Source: Calliphora vicina (lineage: Eukaryota; Arthropoda; Insecta; Diptera; Calliphoridae). From it: 64,000 nucleotides of DNA. The notes under the pieces were generated by a model that was not told where the DNA came from, did not search any database, and saw only the letters and a program-made list of their open reading frames with translations. Positions 46,018 through 58,404 of this stretch are shown in pieces. Each line of letters starts with the position of its first letter. Position 1 is the stretch's first letter. Location: the NCBI RefSeq assembly GCF_958450345.1, contig NC_088784.1, positions 41,230,278-41,294,277 of the forward strand. Direction: 5' to 3'. Position numbers and translations under genes: made by a program.

Positions 46018-47660
46018 CAGTATTCTTTGCGACTGTCCACATTGAATTTTAGAGAAAAAAAAAAATATTGTTTTGATTGGTGTCAGTGTGTGCGTCTGTG
46101 TTTTATTATCTATTTTTTTTTGTATGGCTCCTTTTGCAATTTACTTCAATTATCTGTGTGTTAATAATATGGCAATTTTATAAAAATTTATGTACTCTTA
46201 ATGTCACTGTTTTTAAAGTTAAAATTTTGGGTAAAATTTTATTATTTAACTGTAAAGACTTAATTCCGAACTAGACACAACAAGTTTGTATAATTTTATA
46301 TTTATTTCTCAGATGTATACAAATGTGGTGTTGATTTATAATTTTCATCAAAAGCATTCAATCACCATGTTAAATAATTAAACATAAAACACCTTCGTAA
46401 ATGGAAATTCGCGGTTTCAAGTAAACTTTAGCACACTCAAACAGGGTCTCAAAGCAATATCAAGTACACAAACATACTGTAAACAAAAAGGTACCCATAA
46501 GACAGTTGTAAAGCCAACCAGCCAACCGAAAGTAAGAAACAGCCAGGCATTGCCGGTTTCTAAATATCAGCCATGTCAGCCAGATATAAAGGTATAAATT
46601 TGTAAATGGAATGAAATAGAATATGTTTCACCACAAACGCAACATACACCTAGGTGTCTGAATGCAAAAGGGAACGACGAAGGAGGCAATGAAGAAAAAT
46701 GGAAATAGAAATAGAAATTTTAACAGCAGGTGCTTGTAAACCACAGCAAATAACAGCAACATAGAAGACAGAAGACAGCGACAAATTGATGTTACAAACA
46801 AATTAAATTTCTTCTTGTTGTTTTCACCAGCTTCCATTCAACTCTATTTACAATCACTTGTTTGCATATGTATGAATATACATACTTACACAGAAGACAT
46901 ATATGTATGTGTGCTGTGTGTGTGTGTGTATTGTAACAAAATTACATTTTTATACCTGCCAACACTTTACTACCAATCAACTCGTTATTTGTAATAGAAA
47001 CATCTAAATATGCGAAACATTAAATCTACATACTACTCACATGTTACAGCACAACCAAAAAGAAAATAATAACAAACAACTACATGAATAGACAACAGAT
47101 AGTAAAATAAGAACAAAGCCTTCACAGCACCCCTTCTCCCAGTCATCCACATTCATCCTTTTCACCAACTTAATTTGTTTCACTACTTACACACAAAGGA
47201 AAACGTTAAGAACTTTTGGTTTTAGTTAAAATGAAAAACAGACAGGTTTTACTTACAAAAAACAAAAAAAAAACACACACAGATACACAAAATACTTTGT
47301 ATATATTTATGTTTAAATATTATACAAATTTCCATCTTATATCTTCTTATACTTTCCTATTAAAAATAGTAAAAGAAAAAAAAAAAAAGAAATGAAACGT
47401 TACGATATGCTACGATGCAAAACGGAATCAACATTCTAAGACAAACGATATGTTTGTGATTTATTTGCGTAAAGTTTTAAGCTGCTCTCTAAGACATGAA
47501 GACAATACACCATTTCTACACACATACGTATTCATGTGTGCATACAGATATGTTCATTAGGATGGCCCTTATTTAGCACTAGGTGTTTACTATCATCGCT
47601 TCTGTACCTAATTGTATTAGATACTGTTGTTAAACGTTTAAGAAAAAATTATTGATCTAA
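46018..47660. other. AT-rich non-coding stretch
   Basis: No exon recognised. TG tracts near 46908-46931 and an A-run at 47374-47388. A somewhat mixed-composition patch (46480-46580) contains repeated 'agcca' words but no identifiable element. Confidence 0.5.
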
Positions 47661-48240
47661 CCAGAGAATCAGGGTTGAGAATTAATATCAATAAGACAAA
47701 AGAAGTACGCATTAATGCAGAGTCAACAGAACCATTAACCATCGGCAATGACCGTTAAAAAGTGTAAGCGAGTTTCAATACCTAGGCAGTATGATAGATA
47801 CAAATGTGCCCTTCTCGATGTCACGACATGAATAGGAAAAGCAAGAGGTTGTTTTTCAATATTATCAGAAACATGGATGTCAAATGGATACACCAAAGGC
47901 ACAAAGTTAAGCATATTTCAGCATGGCTTGGAACTGAGGAAATTATGAGTAAAATGCTAGTTTTTACCAACAGATATACACTTGGAATTTATTGGCCTAA
48001 TACAATTACAAATGCTAACTGCTCGCCATAACAAATATGAATTAAATAAACTGTGAAACACGATCGCGTATACTTGGCTGGATAGGGCACACCAAGGGGG
48101 CTCTAACATATTACCCCCAGGGTGCAGGAAGACGAGGAAGGCCGAACAACTTTTTGCGACGTTCAACATTAAGAGAAATTAACAAGCTGCCTGTTCTTAA
48201 TGATAGAAAGAAAGTTAACTTGTTTGGAACTAAGAAGTAT
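47660..48240 (+). pseudogene. RTE-like LINE reverse transcriptase, C-terminal remnant
   Basis: At 47672 the plus strand reads 'GLRININKTKEVRINA'. After frameshift and stops it reads 'EFQYLGSMIDTN' (about 47773-47810), the conserved 'GLkiNxxKTKxmrin ... FxYLGSxi' blocks found after the catalytic domain of RTE-type and related non-LTR reverse transcriptases. At 48068-48165 'RILGWIGHTKGA' and 'GAGRRGRPNNFLRR' match the C-terminal 'RWLGHvxR ... GrRxRGRPxxxWrr' block. The order and spacing are right but the frame is broken, and the polymerase core upstream is absent. The frames at 47804-48031 and 48154-48342 are parts of it. Confidence 0.75.
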
Positions 48241-48344
48241 TACAAATATATGTACGCTCCAGTTGGAAATTTCTTATTGAGAGCATTTGCCCATTTTTGT
48301 GCTGTTATTATAAATACTAGACTTCATGTTATTTTTTATTAAGT

Positions 48345-48600
48345 TTCATCAAAATCGGCCCAAAAATATATAACATTTCACCAAATAATTTTTTTTTTCT
48401 CAAAAATTCCCAAATTTATATCGCAGGTATGGAAAAAAGGAGATATTTTCATATTTTTATTTCCTATTATATTCTCAATAAATCCCAAAGTGATGATCAA
48501 AAAATTCTGAAATTTGTTTAACAAAATTTTTAAAAATTTGAGAATGGAGTTTTGAAACTGCCGTTAAAAAATGAAATTTTTTGCTTGGTGAGAATGCAAA
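48345..48600 (-). repeat. Family C interspersed repeat, fragment (inverse)
   Basis: 'ttcctattatattctcaataaatccc' wording (in part), 'ttctgaaatttgtttaacaaa' (in part) and 'gagttttgaaactgccgtta' match the inverse of 33780-33960. Only the central third of the family is present. It directly abuts the LINE tail. Confidence 0.65.
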
Positions 48601-49745
48601 AATCCAACTTTTGTTTATTAAGTGCCAACCTAATGTATTTACATATATGCATACTTAAGAGTAATCCTAAACACATACACACACATATCCACTTTTTATA
48701 GCCAGCCATTCATGGTAAAGGAGGCATATATACATAGTAGTGGTAGTTGATACTTACTCGTATGCATAAGTAAGTAAAAAAGTACGTAAACTAAGTAAAT
48801 GTTTGTATGTATTCATTTATATTTAAGTATTTGTTGGTATTATTTTTTACTAACTAACGCCAGCACACAGAGATGCGCAAGGATATCAATTGCATGTCTT
48901 AAGTAAGTTTAATAAACAATCCTCTGTGTATTTTGTTTTATTTTATAACTTCGATTAATATTAAATTATATATATTTTTGTTTCAATTTATTTAAAGCCT
49001 TACAAAGGTATTCACAAACGGTTATTAAATTTAGCTAATATTGATTAAGTGGAATTTCCGAACACAATTCGTTTGGTAAAGCCTTGTTAGCTTTAATAGG
49101 GATTTGTGAATTTTTGTAAATTTCAGGGAGATTAATAGTTTTCAGTTGAGTCTTGTTTCGAAATACGAAATACATGCAATTTAGATGTGTGTAATGAATA
49201 TTCCATTTATTGTATGGTGTTGTATGAGTAATATTATTTCAATTATAACTAAAATTATTACTTATACGCTCTTTGCCTATTATATATTTGTTCAATATAT
49301 TGTAAATTGAATAATTAATAAACGTTAAAATTATTTAATTGAGCTAAGAGATTTGGAGCAGAATTGGATTAAAGCAATTGCAACATTGAGTCATAACAAA
49401 AATTTCTTAAACTAAAACTGATACAGAAGCTTACATACATATATATTTGATACTATGTGCTTAAACAAAATGTGGGATACAATTATAAAAATATGAAAAA
49501 GTTAAATAAAGACAACTTCCTAGTATGTGGTAAAATTTAATAAGAGTGCCTAGTGTAGGAAACAAAAACACAAAATTTGTAGTTGTCTTTAATTTTGTTA
49601 TTTTACATTCATTTACATTCATTTACTACTTAGCTTATGCTCATAATATACAAATATTTGACTACATAAATAAGGACTGACATCGAAATAATCTGAAAAT
49701 ACGTAAATTTTAATAAAAAAGAAACCACTAAACCTACAGTTTTTT
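48601..49745. other. AT-rich non-coding stretch
   Basis: No gene or element recognised. It contains short CATA-type repeats. Confidence 0.5.
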
Positions 49746-49749
49746 AGTT

Positions 49750-50660
49750 CTAATCAAGAGTAATGAATTTATGAACCTTTCCCGGAAATCCTTCCCTTAA
49801 GGTTTTAATACTGCTTTCTGTCACTTTGTTCGAACATCTCCGTTTAAAATCGACCACCTTTTTTGTGCTCTTCAATCCTTTTATAAGAGCCCAATATCTC
49901 TTCACTGGCCTTAGATCCAGGCAGTTTGGAGGATTTGAATCTCTTGGTACAAATAACAAATTATTGTTCTTGTACCACTCAACACCTTGCTTGTCATAGT
50001 GATATGATGCCAAATCAGGCCAAAAATATGTGAACACATTAAGAAGTCTTATTAATGGAAGCATCCTCTTTTGTAAACATTCCTTGATGTAAATTTCGAT
50101 ATTTATAGAGTCCTTTGTTACAAATGTGTGGATTTTTTGCTGTAACTGCTTGCCGCGCCAAGAACTTTATGGGAAAATTTTCAGCTTTTGGGTCCTAAAC
50201 TTTTTTACAACATTCCCTCGAGCATAAGCAACATAAAAATATTGGCCCGGGAGCTGCGAAAAAATGTCCATACGTTTCGTCACCCATTATATGGATATAT
50301 TTTTTTTTTAAATTTTACTTAAATTTTCGTGCTCTGTCTTTGCCCTCTATATTTTTAGCAGATTTCCTATCATGAACTTTTTGAGCCTTGTATGTTTTCA
50401 AACCTTCACTGGCTTTAACTTTTCGTACCAAATAGTCCGAATACTGAGCGAACCGGACTGCTTTCCTACCGGATGTGTTGGAAGCTCTTTAAAAATGCTT
50501 TCTATTTATTGGCTTTAGAGACATCATGTGAACCAATCATTCTACCAGAAACAGGTTTTTTCCTGATAATGTTTAGTAACATTGGAAACAGTTTGACCTC
50601 TGATTATTTGGCCAACTTTTTGTAGGACCAAGTTGGGTTTTTTTGAAAATATTTAATAAG
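49750..50660 (-). pseudogene. DD37E mariner-type (IS630/Tc1/mariner) transposase, decayed
   Basis: Blocks on the minus strand in order: a helix-turn-helix relic with 'KKPVSGRMIGSHDVSKANK' (about 50510-50570); 'IMGDETYGHF' with the first catalytic Asp (50279-50281); 'QLPGQYFYVAYARGNV' and 'KFRTQKLKIFP'; and 'FVTKDSINIEIYIKECLQKR'. The intact C-terminal frame (49750-50064) reads 'YFWPDLASYHYDK' and 'NPPNCLDLRPVKRYW'. The second Asp is in WPDLA (50014-50016). Exactly 37 residues later the position of the catalytic Glu holds Lys (49900-49902). The spacing identifies the DD37E clade known from mosquitoes and other insects. The Glu-to-Lys change plus upstream stops and frameshifts make it inactive. 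Element termini were not found. Confidence 0.85.
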
Positions 50661-50853
50661 ACTATACAACAAAATCAAATTTTTTCCAAAATTACAAGGT
50701 CCGACCAATAAATTTTGATAGAGGAGACAAAAAAAAAGACACGTGTATCGGCGTTTTGAAAGTTTACATCTGAATTTCATTTGAGGGGGGGTTAAAGTTT
50801 ACCAACTCTGGCACATTCTTATTGTTAATCTTCATAAGAAACCATATGATCCT
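50661..50853. other. Short non-coding spacer
   Basis: No recognisable feature. It may contain the 5' end of the DD37E element, but no inverted repeat was found. Confidence 0.35.
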
Positions 50854-51464
50854 TACATTTTAGGTATAAGATGTGTTCAGCAAGGTTATGTAAAATGTTA
50901 CGGACAATATTTTTGTAGAATATGTTAACCCTCTAAATACTCAAGGCATGGGTCTTTTTGTCCTTCTTTTAAAAAAGTGCAAAAACTACCATTAAAACAG
51001 GGATTTAAGGGGTTAAAATGTTCTGCAAAAAAATTATACGTGAAATTTTACTATAAGTCCCCGAATACATAAAAACGGAAAATTCAACCAGAAAGTCAGA
51101 AATAAGACATAACAAAAGAGAGCATAGGGTTAATTTCGCATTTATTAAGAATGTTATTTTAAATAACATTTTAGGTATAAAATGTATTCAGAAAATTTAT
51201 GTAAAATATTACGAAGAACATTTTTGTAGAATATGTTAACCCTCTAAATCCCCAAAGCATGGGTCTTTTTTGTCCTTCTTTTAAATAAGAGCAACAAACA
51301 CCATTAAAACAGGGATTTAAGGGGTTAAAATATTCCGCAAAAATATTATCCGTGAAATTTTACTATAAGTCCCTAAATATACAAAAACGGAAAATTCTAC
51401 CAGAATGTCAGAAATAAGATACAACAAAAGAGAGCTTAGGGTTAATTTCGTATTTATTAAGAAT
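50854..51464. repeat. Two tandem ~311-bp units, each a near-palindrome
   Basis: 'taggtataa' begins the units at 50861 and 51172 and the whole unit repeats with few changes. Inside each unit, a left arm (for example 'gtagaatatgttaaccctct') pairs with a right arm ('aggggttaaaatgttctgc') around a ~60-base centre, and pairing extends outward about 100 bases per side. TTAACCC ... GGGTTAA at the arm midpoints resembles a piggyBac terminus, but the palindrome continues beyond it. No coding content. Probably a foldback element duplicated in tandem. Confidence 0.75.
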
Positions 51465-51600
51465 TTGGATAGGAAGTCTTCATTAATTTCATTTTTTTTT
51501 TTAGCTCTAGTCAATTCCACTTTATTACCATACGAGATCCAGCATATTTCAGCTATAAGCGTTCTTCAATGGGTTAAATTTTTGGAGTACTTTAAAATAA

Positions 51601-51665
51601 AATTCTTAATGAATGGGAAATTAACCCTAAACTCTCTTTTGTTGTGTCTTATTTCTGACTTTCTT
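51601..51665. repeat. Inverted partial third copy of the 311-bp unit
   Basis: The 65 bases 'attcttaatgaatgggaaat' through 'tatttctgactttct' are the reverse complement of the unit's right end (51088-51152), separated from the tandem pair by about 136 bases. Confidence 0.8.
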
Positions 51666-53285
51666 TGGAAGGCCGGCTACAAGCCCCGTTCAAAATACGA
51701 AACCTTGAAAATTCACATCAAATCAAGCAGACCGCTGTTTCATTAAGACGACTGTAGCAGATATCGAACTGCGGCTTTATTTTGAAAATAAAGTGTTCCT
51801 AAGCACTGTGCGGTGAAAAATCACAAAAGTTTTTTTTAGAATAACTCAAAATTAAGGCTGGGTACCATTACCGCTTAATTACAGCTATCCACAATGTACT
51901 GTTACCAATATAATCAAAATTAACGTCACATTTAACCGTTTTTTTGTAGTCAACTGGAACGTATGATTTTGAATTGAAATCATTAAAGTACAAAAAAGGA
52001 TTAAGTCTTGAGATAAGTATTATTTATAAAAGCATTTTTCATAAAAACATATTGAGCGTACTCAAGTATCCAGACCATTTTATATAAAAGCTCTTGTATT
52101 AGAACATTAACTATGAGATGTTCTAATTTTATTAGCCGCATTTTCATTGTTTCTTTAAAATTCCATATACACGTTTTCACATCGCCATGTTTCACATAAA
52201 AACCAATACTCTACACATATTACATACAAACCTATATAGTTTATGACTACTTAGAAGGAAAAACAAAAAAAAGTAAAGAAAGAGAAAAACTAAAACGAAA
52301 TGACTGTTAGAAAACTACAATAATGGCAGAATTTAAGAGTACATTACAATAAAATCCCATTTTCCAAAAGTAGTTAACGAGAAACATTACAAGATTTCGT
52401 GCAACATTTATATATGAAATATTTTTTACAATACATTGCACATGAACATTTGCTGCTACATACTTTATAATAAATACGAACACTGTTTGCTACTACTTCA
52501 AACTAAACACTCGAAGAATAAAAAATTATTTGCCGAATAAAAGGTGGGATTTACAAATTCGTAACAGTTAAATAACACAGTTCAGAGGGCCTAATAAAAA
52601 TTTAAATATTTCTTATTACTTTTTTTTGTTGGAAATTAAAAAAGTTTTCTTTTCTAGCTATTGTATTTTTTTTTTTGGGTGTAATTTTATAGTATTTTAA
52701 CATGGCCAACATTAGTGTTTCTTCTAAGAAATTGTAACTAGAAATGAAGTAAAAGCAAAGTATAGAATGTAGAAAAAAATCACAAGTAGAAATATGACAC
52801 ATTTACAAAATGAAAAAAAAAAATATGAAATCTGCATTGTTCAATTGTACTACAATATTAAATTCATATACAATATACATGGTACGATAAGGAGGACAAC
52901 CGACAGAGAAGAAAAAAAAACTGGGTAAGAAAATATCAACTGGAGGACCTGCTAAAAGAAAATGAAACTATAAACTCTTTTCTGTTGGCTGTTGCTGCCT
53001 TCAAGTTTCTTATTGCTCGAAATGATATGAGAATTCTAAAGATACTTGAAATTTTTGATATTTTGACTAGGTTGTTACTTATATACATAAATATATGTAT
53101 GTATGTATGTATTTCTTCCTTTTAGGGGTATTGTTTTGTCCTTCGTTCCTTGTTCTGCTTTCTTTAGCTAACGAGCACCTCAGGTTTTTCGAGAAAAATA
53201 TTGTAGTTTTTTTTCTCTTCTTAGTTACTTGTTGTGTGTGTGTGCAGAGAATTTAGCTATGTAGGGTTTGCTAAAAATAAATAGT
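51666..53285. other. AT-rich non-coding stretch
   Basis: No exon recognised. A TATG microsatellite lies at 53094-53112 and a T-run at 52661-52676. The 113-aa frame 51405-51746 is partly repeat translation. Confidence 0.5.
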
Positions 53286-53287
53286 TT

Positions 53288-53555
53288 TCTTTCTACATCT
53301 CATGTAATCTAGCGTGAAGTGAATTGCCGCTTTAGTCCCTCTAAGTAATCTAGAGTGTAGCTACACTTTTGAAAGTAATTTTTTACTTACCAGAAGTAGT
53401 CTATTGGAGAATCAATTGTTTCTAAATGCCTTTCTGTAATGCGTAATTTAGTCTTTGATTTTTTTAGGGCCAATTGACTTCCGCCTATTATAGCCACATA
53501 TTATAACAACTCGTCACAAAGCTAAGTTTAGAACTAGTGGTAACTCGAATGACAG
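53288..53555 (+). mobile_element. CCCAGCAGTT-family element, degraded copy
   Basis: Contains the family core 'catctcatgtaatctagcgt', 'gaagtgaatt', 'ctctaagtaatctagagtgt' and the subterminal 'gacagataaaatca', in the same orientation as the other four copies. Neither terminus is preserved. Confidence 0.5.
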
Positions 53556-53599
53556 ATAAAATCAATGTCGATTGGAATATACAAATGATGAGTTTTTAA

Positions 53600-53990
53600 C
53601 TCACCATCAAAAAACATTTTGTCATTCAGTTTGTAACATATTAAAGTATTTGTCGCACACCCACATAAGAATATACATTATGGGTCCCCATGAGACTCTA
53701 ACATGATCTAGCTATGTCTGTCCGTCAGTCTGTCTGTTGAAAACACGATAGAGTTCAAACGAAAGGAGCTAGCTGGCTGAAATTTTCCACAAATTCTCAT
53801 TGATGAGAAGGTTGTGGGTCAATCCTGATAAAATTTGATACTAATTAGCTCTAAGTACTCTGAAATTATACTGTAAAGTATGGCGAAAATCGGGTAATAT
53901 TTGTTTCTAGTCCCATCTGAAAACAAGCCTACCAAATTACTCCGTTCTTATAAATTTGGGATGAGAGCTGTAAATCATACATAAAGTATA
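53600..53990 (+). mobile_element. mini-me-like fragment with short GTCY run
   Basis: 'tatgtctgtccgtcagtctg' at 53715-53738 is followed by 'ttgaaaacacgatagag' and 'gctgaaattttccacaaatt' (in part), a recognisable downstream pattern of mini-me-type repeats. The TA tract and termini are not preserved. Boundaries are approximate. Confidence 0.45.
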
Positions 53991-56308
53991 TTAAAAAGGA
54001 AAGTAAAATTATTTTGAAATTAATTCGATTAGTTGCATTCGATCAGTTACAAATACTTTCAGTAATTCCAATCGAATTATGAGAGAGTACTTGGAACAAA
54101 GTTCGACTGGCGAAAAATTCGGTTGCAACAAATTATCAGTTTACTTTGGGTATTTACCAAGTATTTAGTGCTTTCTCAACTTTCTCACTAAATAAAAACG
54201 ATCGAAGAACCCTTATCGCCGGGCGCATTTCTTGTTAGAAAAAAAATGGTTGCTATTTTCATTACTGCGTACACTAAATGCTGTTCTTGTTGATGTTAGC
54301 AGTAGCTATTTTTCTACTTCTACTTTTATTTTTCTTATAAATTTATATATTTTTATTATTTTTTACTTCCAAGGGAACACGAGGAAAATACATACAAATA
54401 TTTATATGAGTGTATGTTCGTTCGTGAACATGTTGCACTGGTGAATGTAGATGTTTCTACGTCTTGTTGTCATCATTTGTGTTTCTTTTTACATTTTTTT
54501 TCTGCTTAATTTTTTGTTGAATGATTTTTTTCTTTCTGCACAACAACATTAATGTAAAAAGTATCCTTAGGGTAATGGATGACAAGATGACAACTCCCGT
54601 TGTGTATTTAAAATGTGTTAGTTTGTATATATGTATGAATGAGAGTGTATGCAAGTATGTGATCATAAGCTCATGTATTTTAAGACAATTTTACAAGCTT
54701 TATATTTAAGAGTGTGTGTATTTGTATGTATATCAATGTATGCATGTTTCAAGGAAATCAACAATATTTTGTTAAACAAAATTATCTCTGAAAATTTTAT
54801 AAAGACGACTATCAAGAAACAAACAGAAAACTACGTTGATAGATTCTAAGTGACATTGTTAACAAATGCCCAAAACAGCCATAATATTTTGTATCTGAAT
54901 GAAAAAGGCAGAAACTGACAGACAAACAAAATATCTAATAGAAAATGGACTTTGTTTTTATTATTAAAAACAAGAAACAGAAGAAAAGAAATACTACAAG
55001 TATCAATGATGTACATAGTTGTCTTACATCTAAGGATAATACATACATGCATAAATACATACATAAAATGTACAGCATACTTTGCTCTATGTTTGATTTG
55101 TATTTTTTTTTTTTTTTTCAAGAACATGTTTTTGAAATTCGATATCATTGATGATTTCATTTTGTATAGATTTCTGAGAACTGGTAATTTGAAATTTAAT
55201 GACGTTTCTGTTAAGATTTTTAGTATGTGGACGTTCTTATAGAGAACTGTTTCAATAAGTATTAATACGCATTTTATCATCTCTTTTAGAAAATCAAACT
55301 AATTATTTTTCATTCATACTTTTCATGTTTGATGTAAAAAATTTTGATTAAAAATCATATATGTATGATTATTTATACGTACGGTTGCCATTATATTGGA
55401 CGTTTTCGATGTTTGCTGCTCCCAAAGTCAAAATAAATTTTCGTTATCTAAATCCTAAATGCTAAAAATTTTAGCAAAATCTAATACCATTTAGATGTTG
55501 CACATTTTATTTGAATTTCCGAATAAATCTATTTTTTATTCTTCATCTATGGGTAAATATGTTTAATACATATAAATGTTTTCAGACATCGTTAACCCAT
55601 TATAACTTGATATTAGGGATGTCATTCGAATATTCAAGGAAAAAATATATTTTTTTTCGAATGAACAACATTTTTAAATATTGAATAAAAGAATTATTCG
55701 ATTAATAATTTGGCGATCGACATAAAAACGAGAACCTACTGCAGACCTAGAAAAAAAATTATAGTATCTGCCATAAGTTAGAATGATTTTTCAGTTAATA
55801 ATCTTAAATCATATGTACTACGTTTATACGTAGCCTATTCGCAAATAAAAATAATTTATAATTAACTAACTCTCTGTTTATGTGTGACTTTGGTTACGGA
55901 AAATTCTTATTTTTTTAAATGCAAAAATGAAAGAATTAAAAATTCTTGTTTGTCTTACAATTCAATTAATGCAAAAATGCAATGAAATATTTAAAAAACG
56001 ATAGAAAAACTAAAAACGTTAAAAATATGACAATATTTAAAATCTTATTTGCAAATAGTATCATTAATCAGGAATTGTTTTCGTGAGTTAGCTATTTGCA
56101 AATAAATAATTAATTCACTGTTTATACGGCAAATTTTTCTAATTACAATATTTTTATTTGCGAATAAGCCTTACGTATAAACGTAGTAATAGATATAATT
56201 TATAATCTATTTTATTCAGGCGTCTTCAAAATGTATTGGAAGCCTTAATTTATAGTTAAATATTTTGAAATTTAAAGTCTTTCAATCAGCAATTATTTCA
56301 TACAATTT
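53991..56308. other. AT-rich non-coding stretch
   Basis: No gene recognised. The 144-aa minus frame 54846-55280 and its plus-strand partners have no motif and no splice context. At about 55385-55560 lies an interspersed repeat that shares 'aaatgctaaaaattttagca' wording (in part) with 27230 and 61780. Confidence 0.5.
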
Positions 56309-56316
56309 GTTATAAA

Positions 56317-56910
56317 CAAGGCAAGGATTTTCATGCACTAATAAATTAAAAATATGCGCTTATAATATGCACTATAAAGAGAGAAAATATGCACTAAAAC
56401 ATTAGGGTGTAGGAAAAAAGATCTGGTGGATAAATACTAGAACGGAATCCTTGAGGTATATGGCCCTTAGAGCAAAACATTGGACTTTCCGAGGCAAAAA
56501 TATTGTTATATCATATTTTAAGATCCGACTGTAAATATCAAAATGTAAAAAGGCGACCCCTAACTTCGGCAAAAAAAAAATGTTCATAATTATCTTGCAG
56601 AAATACATTATATTACGTGGTGTACGGGGATTATTTTTTTTTGAGGTACGGTCTAATGTACACTGATATAAAAATATATCCAAAAGAAAATTAATGAAAT
56701 TAATATGCAATAAAATGGAAAAATATGCTTCATATATGCATTTAAAAGAAAAATATGCAAAATATGAATTTATAACAAAATATTCAAAAATATGCAACAA
56801 CAAATCGATGCCATTTTGTTGCAAATTCTTCGATTCGGAAAGATAAATTTTCAAAAGTGATTTTGAGTTACTGAATACAAATATGCATTTGCATAGAAAT
56901 CCTTGCCCTA
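56317..56910. mobile_element. hAT-type MITE with perfect 8-bp target duplication
   Basis: The 594-bp element starts CAAGGCAAGGATTT and ends AAATCCTTGCCCTA, inverted termini with two mismatches. It is flanked on both sides by GTTATAAA (56309-56316 and 56911-56918). Subterminal regions on both sides are rich in ATATGCA words. A central block (about 56400-56650: 'tagggtgtaggaaaaaagat' to 'gtggtgtacgggga') looks like a separate insertion. The 150-aa minus frame (56402-56854) crosses all of this and is not coding. The 8-bp duplication and TIR form fit hAT. Confidence 0.85.
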
Positions 56911-56918
56911 GTTATAAA

Positions 56919-58404
56919 TATTGTATTTCTAACCATTATAATTAAAAGATTATAAGCCTTTACTTGATATCAAAAAATCAATCCAATTGTATATAATAAA
57001 TAGTTGTAACTATTTAACTGTTGTATTGTACCTATTATGGGCGTGGTTGCCGATTCGATATTGACCGACTGTGAAAAAATTTGTTAAAATTATTTTCTGA
57101 AAATACATCCCGTAGCATATTTTCTAACATCTGATCGTTTCTTTGGGTTGCAAATTACGTGTTTGGTATTTTTAATTTTTAGAACATTGTTAATTCATGT
57201 AAGAATTATTAAAAATATAAAATAGATGAAATTTGTTAGTAAATTCATCTATTTTATTTGAACATCTCTAACTTATATTAATCCGAAATACTGTTCACAG
57301 CAATTTCACCTACCTATAAATGAGACAATCGGTGTCGTAGTGTTGTAAGTTGTTTGTCATAAAAAAATTACGACATACAACGATATAACGCTTCGACACC
57401 GGCCTTGAATTGGGCAATTGTACAATCATGTGATTTTAAATAATACTAATTTATTTACTATACGAAATTGTTTTTAATTTTTAGTGTAGCGGTGCATTTT
57501 TAACACTGTCCTAGAATTTTAAATTACAAAATCGTAAAACAACAACATAAAACAAAACAATCCGTAATAAATATTATAAAATAGGCCACAAAATCGGTTT
57601 TAAAGAAATAATTTAAATTTGTGACCAAAAACTAAATTTTCCTTGAAATTTTATGAATATCAAGTTTTAATATTTTATATATTAAATCTATTCCTATATT
57701 TATTCTTTATAATTGGATATTTTTCATTATTTTGTTTTTTTTTTTATTGAAAATATTGCTACTTTAACCTAAAATACGAAACTTCAAATAAAATGTGCAA
57801 CCTCTAAGATTTAGCCATATAAGGGCAATACTAATGAATATGTTTAATGTAAATGAAATTATTGTTTAGAAAATTGTATCCCTATGACAGTTGTGCATCT
57901 TATTTATACCTGGCTACTTATACTCCATAAACCGACAAGGATAATTTTTCTTCACGTTTTCCGTGATTTTGTTCTTGCATTTGTTCACTTGAAATAATGG
58001 AAAATGTATTTCCTCATGTTGCAAGTCTTGCGAAGCTTAAAAACATATTGAGCCTCCTGTTCATTTACATGGTTACGAGTTGGATTGTTACAGACTATTG
58101 TAACCTACATAGCATCTCACAGATACACAAATACACACACTTACATAATAACATTTGAGCAACAATGAAGCTGAAGTGCATACAAGCGTATTTTAATAGA
58201 ACAAGTTTTGTTCTTTCCTTTTTATTTTGTTCTTGTTGGTTTTCATCACATACGATACGTGCATCAAGACAATTTCAATATTATACTCGTTCTCATGCAT
58301 TCAAACATACATACATATGTATAGTAGAGTGGCTCCACAAAAAATGTTGTGGATGTTACACAACTAAAATAACAGATTAATTCAGCCTAAGAAACCGTTC
58401 CTCA
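56919..58404. other. AT-rich non-coding stretch
   Basis: No exon recognised. Contains the hairpin at 57330-57401 (separate entry). The 71-aa frame at 58165-58380 begins with a hydrophobic stretch but has no supporting context. Confidence 0.5.
57330..57401. repeat. 72-nt imperfect hairpin, ~33-bp arms
   Basis: The left arm starts CGGTGTCG and the right arm ends CGACACCG. The intervening arms pair over about 33 positions with a few mismatches, one bulge and two potential G-U pairs, around a short A-rich loop (57361-57367). Size and shape are compatible with a miRNA precursor or with a tiny foldback element. Nothing in the sequence decides between them. Confidence 0.7.

Noticed and set aside
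50925..51016. piggyBac-like MITE with TTAA ends (TTAACCCTCT ... GGGGTTAA)
   Set aside because: The inverted pairing continues about 50 or more bases beyond the TTAA on both sides, so TTAA is internal to a larger palindrome.
54846..55280. 144-aa minus-strand frame
   Set aside because: AT-rich chance frame; overlapping frames on the other strand are equally long and none has a domain.
56402..56854. 150-aa minus-strand frame
   Set aside because: It spans the interior of a hAT-type MITE with a perfect target duplication and has no recognisable motif.
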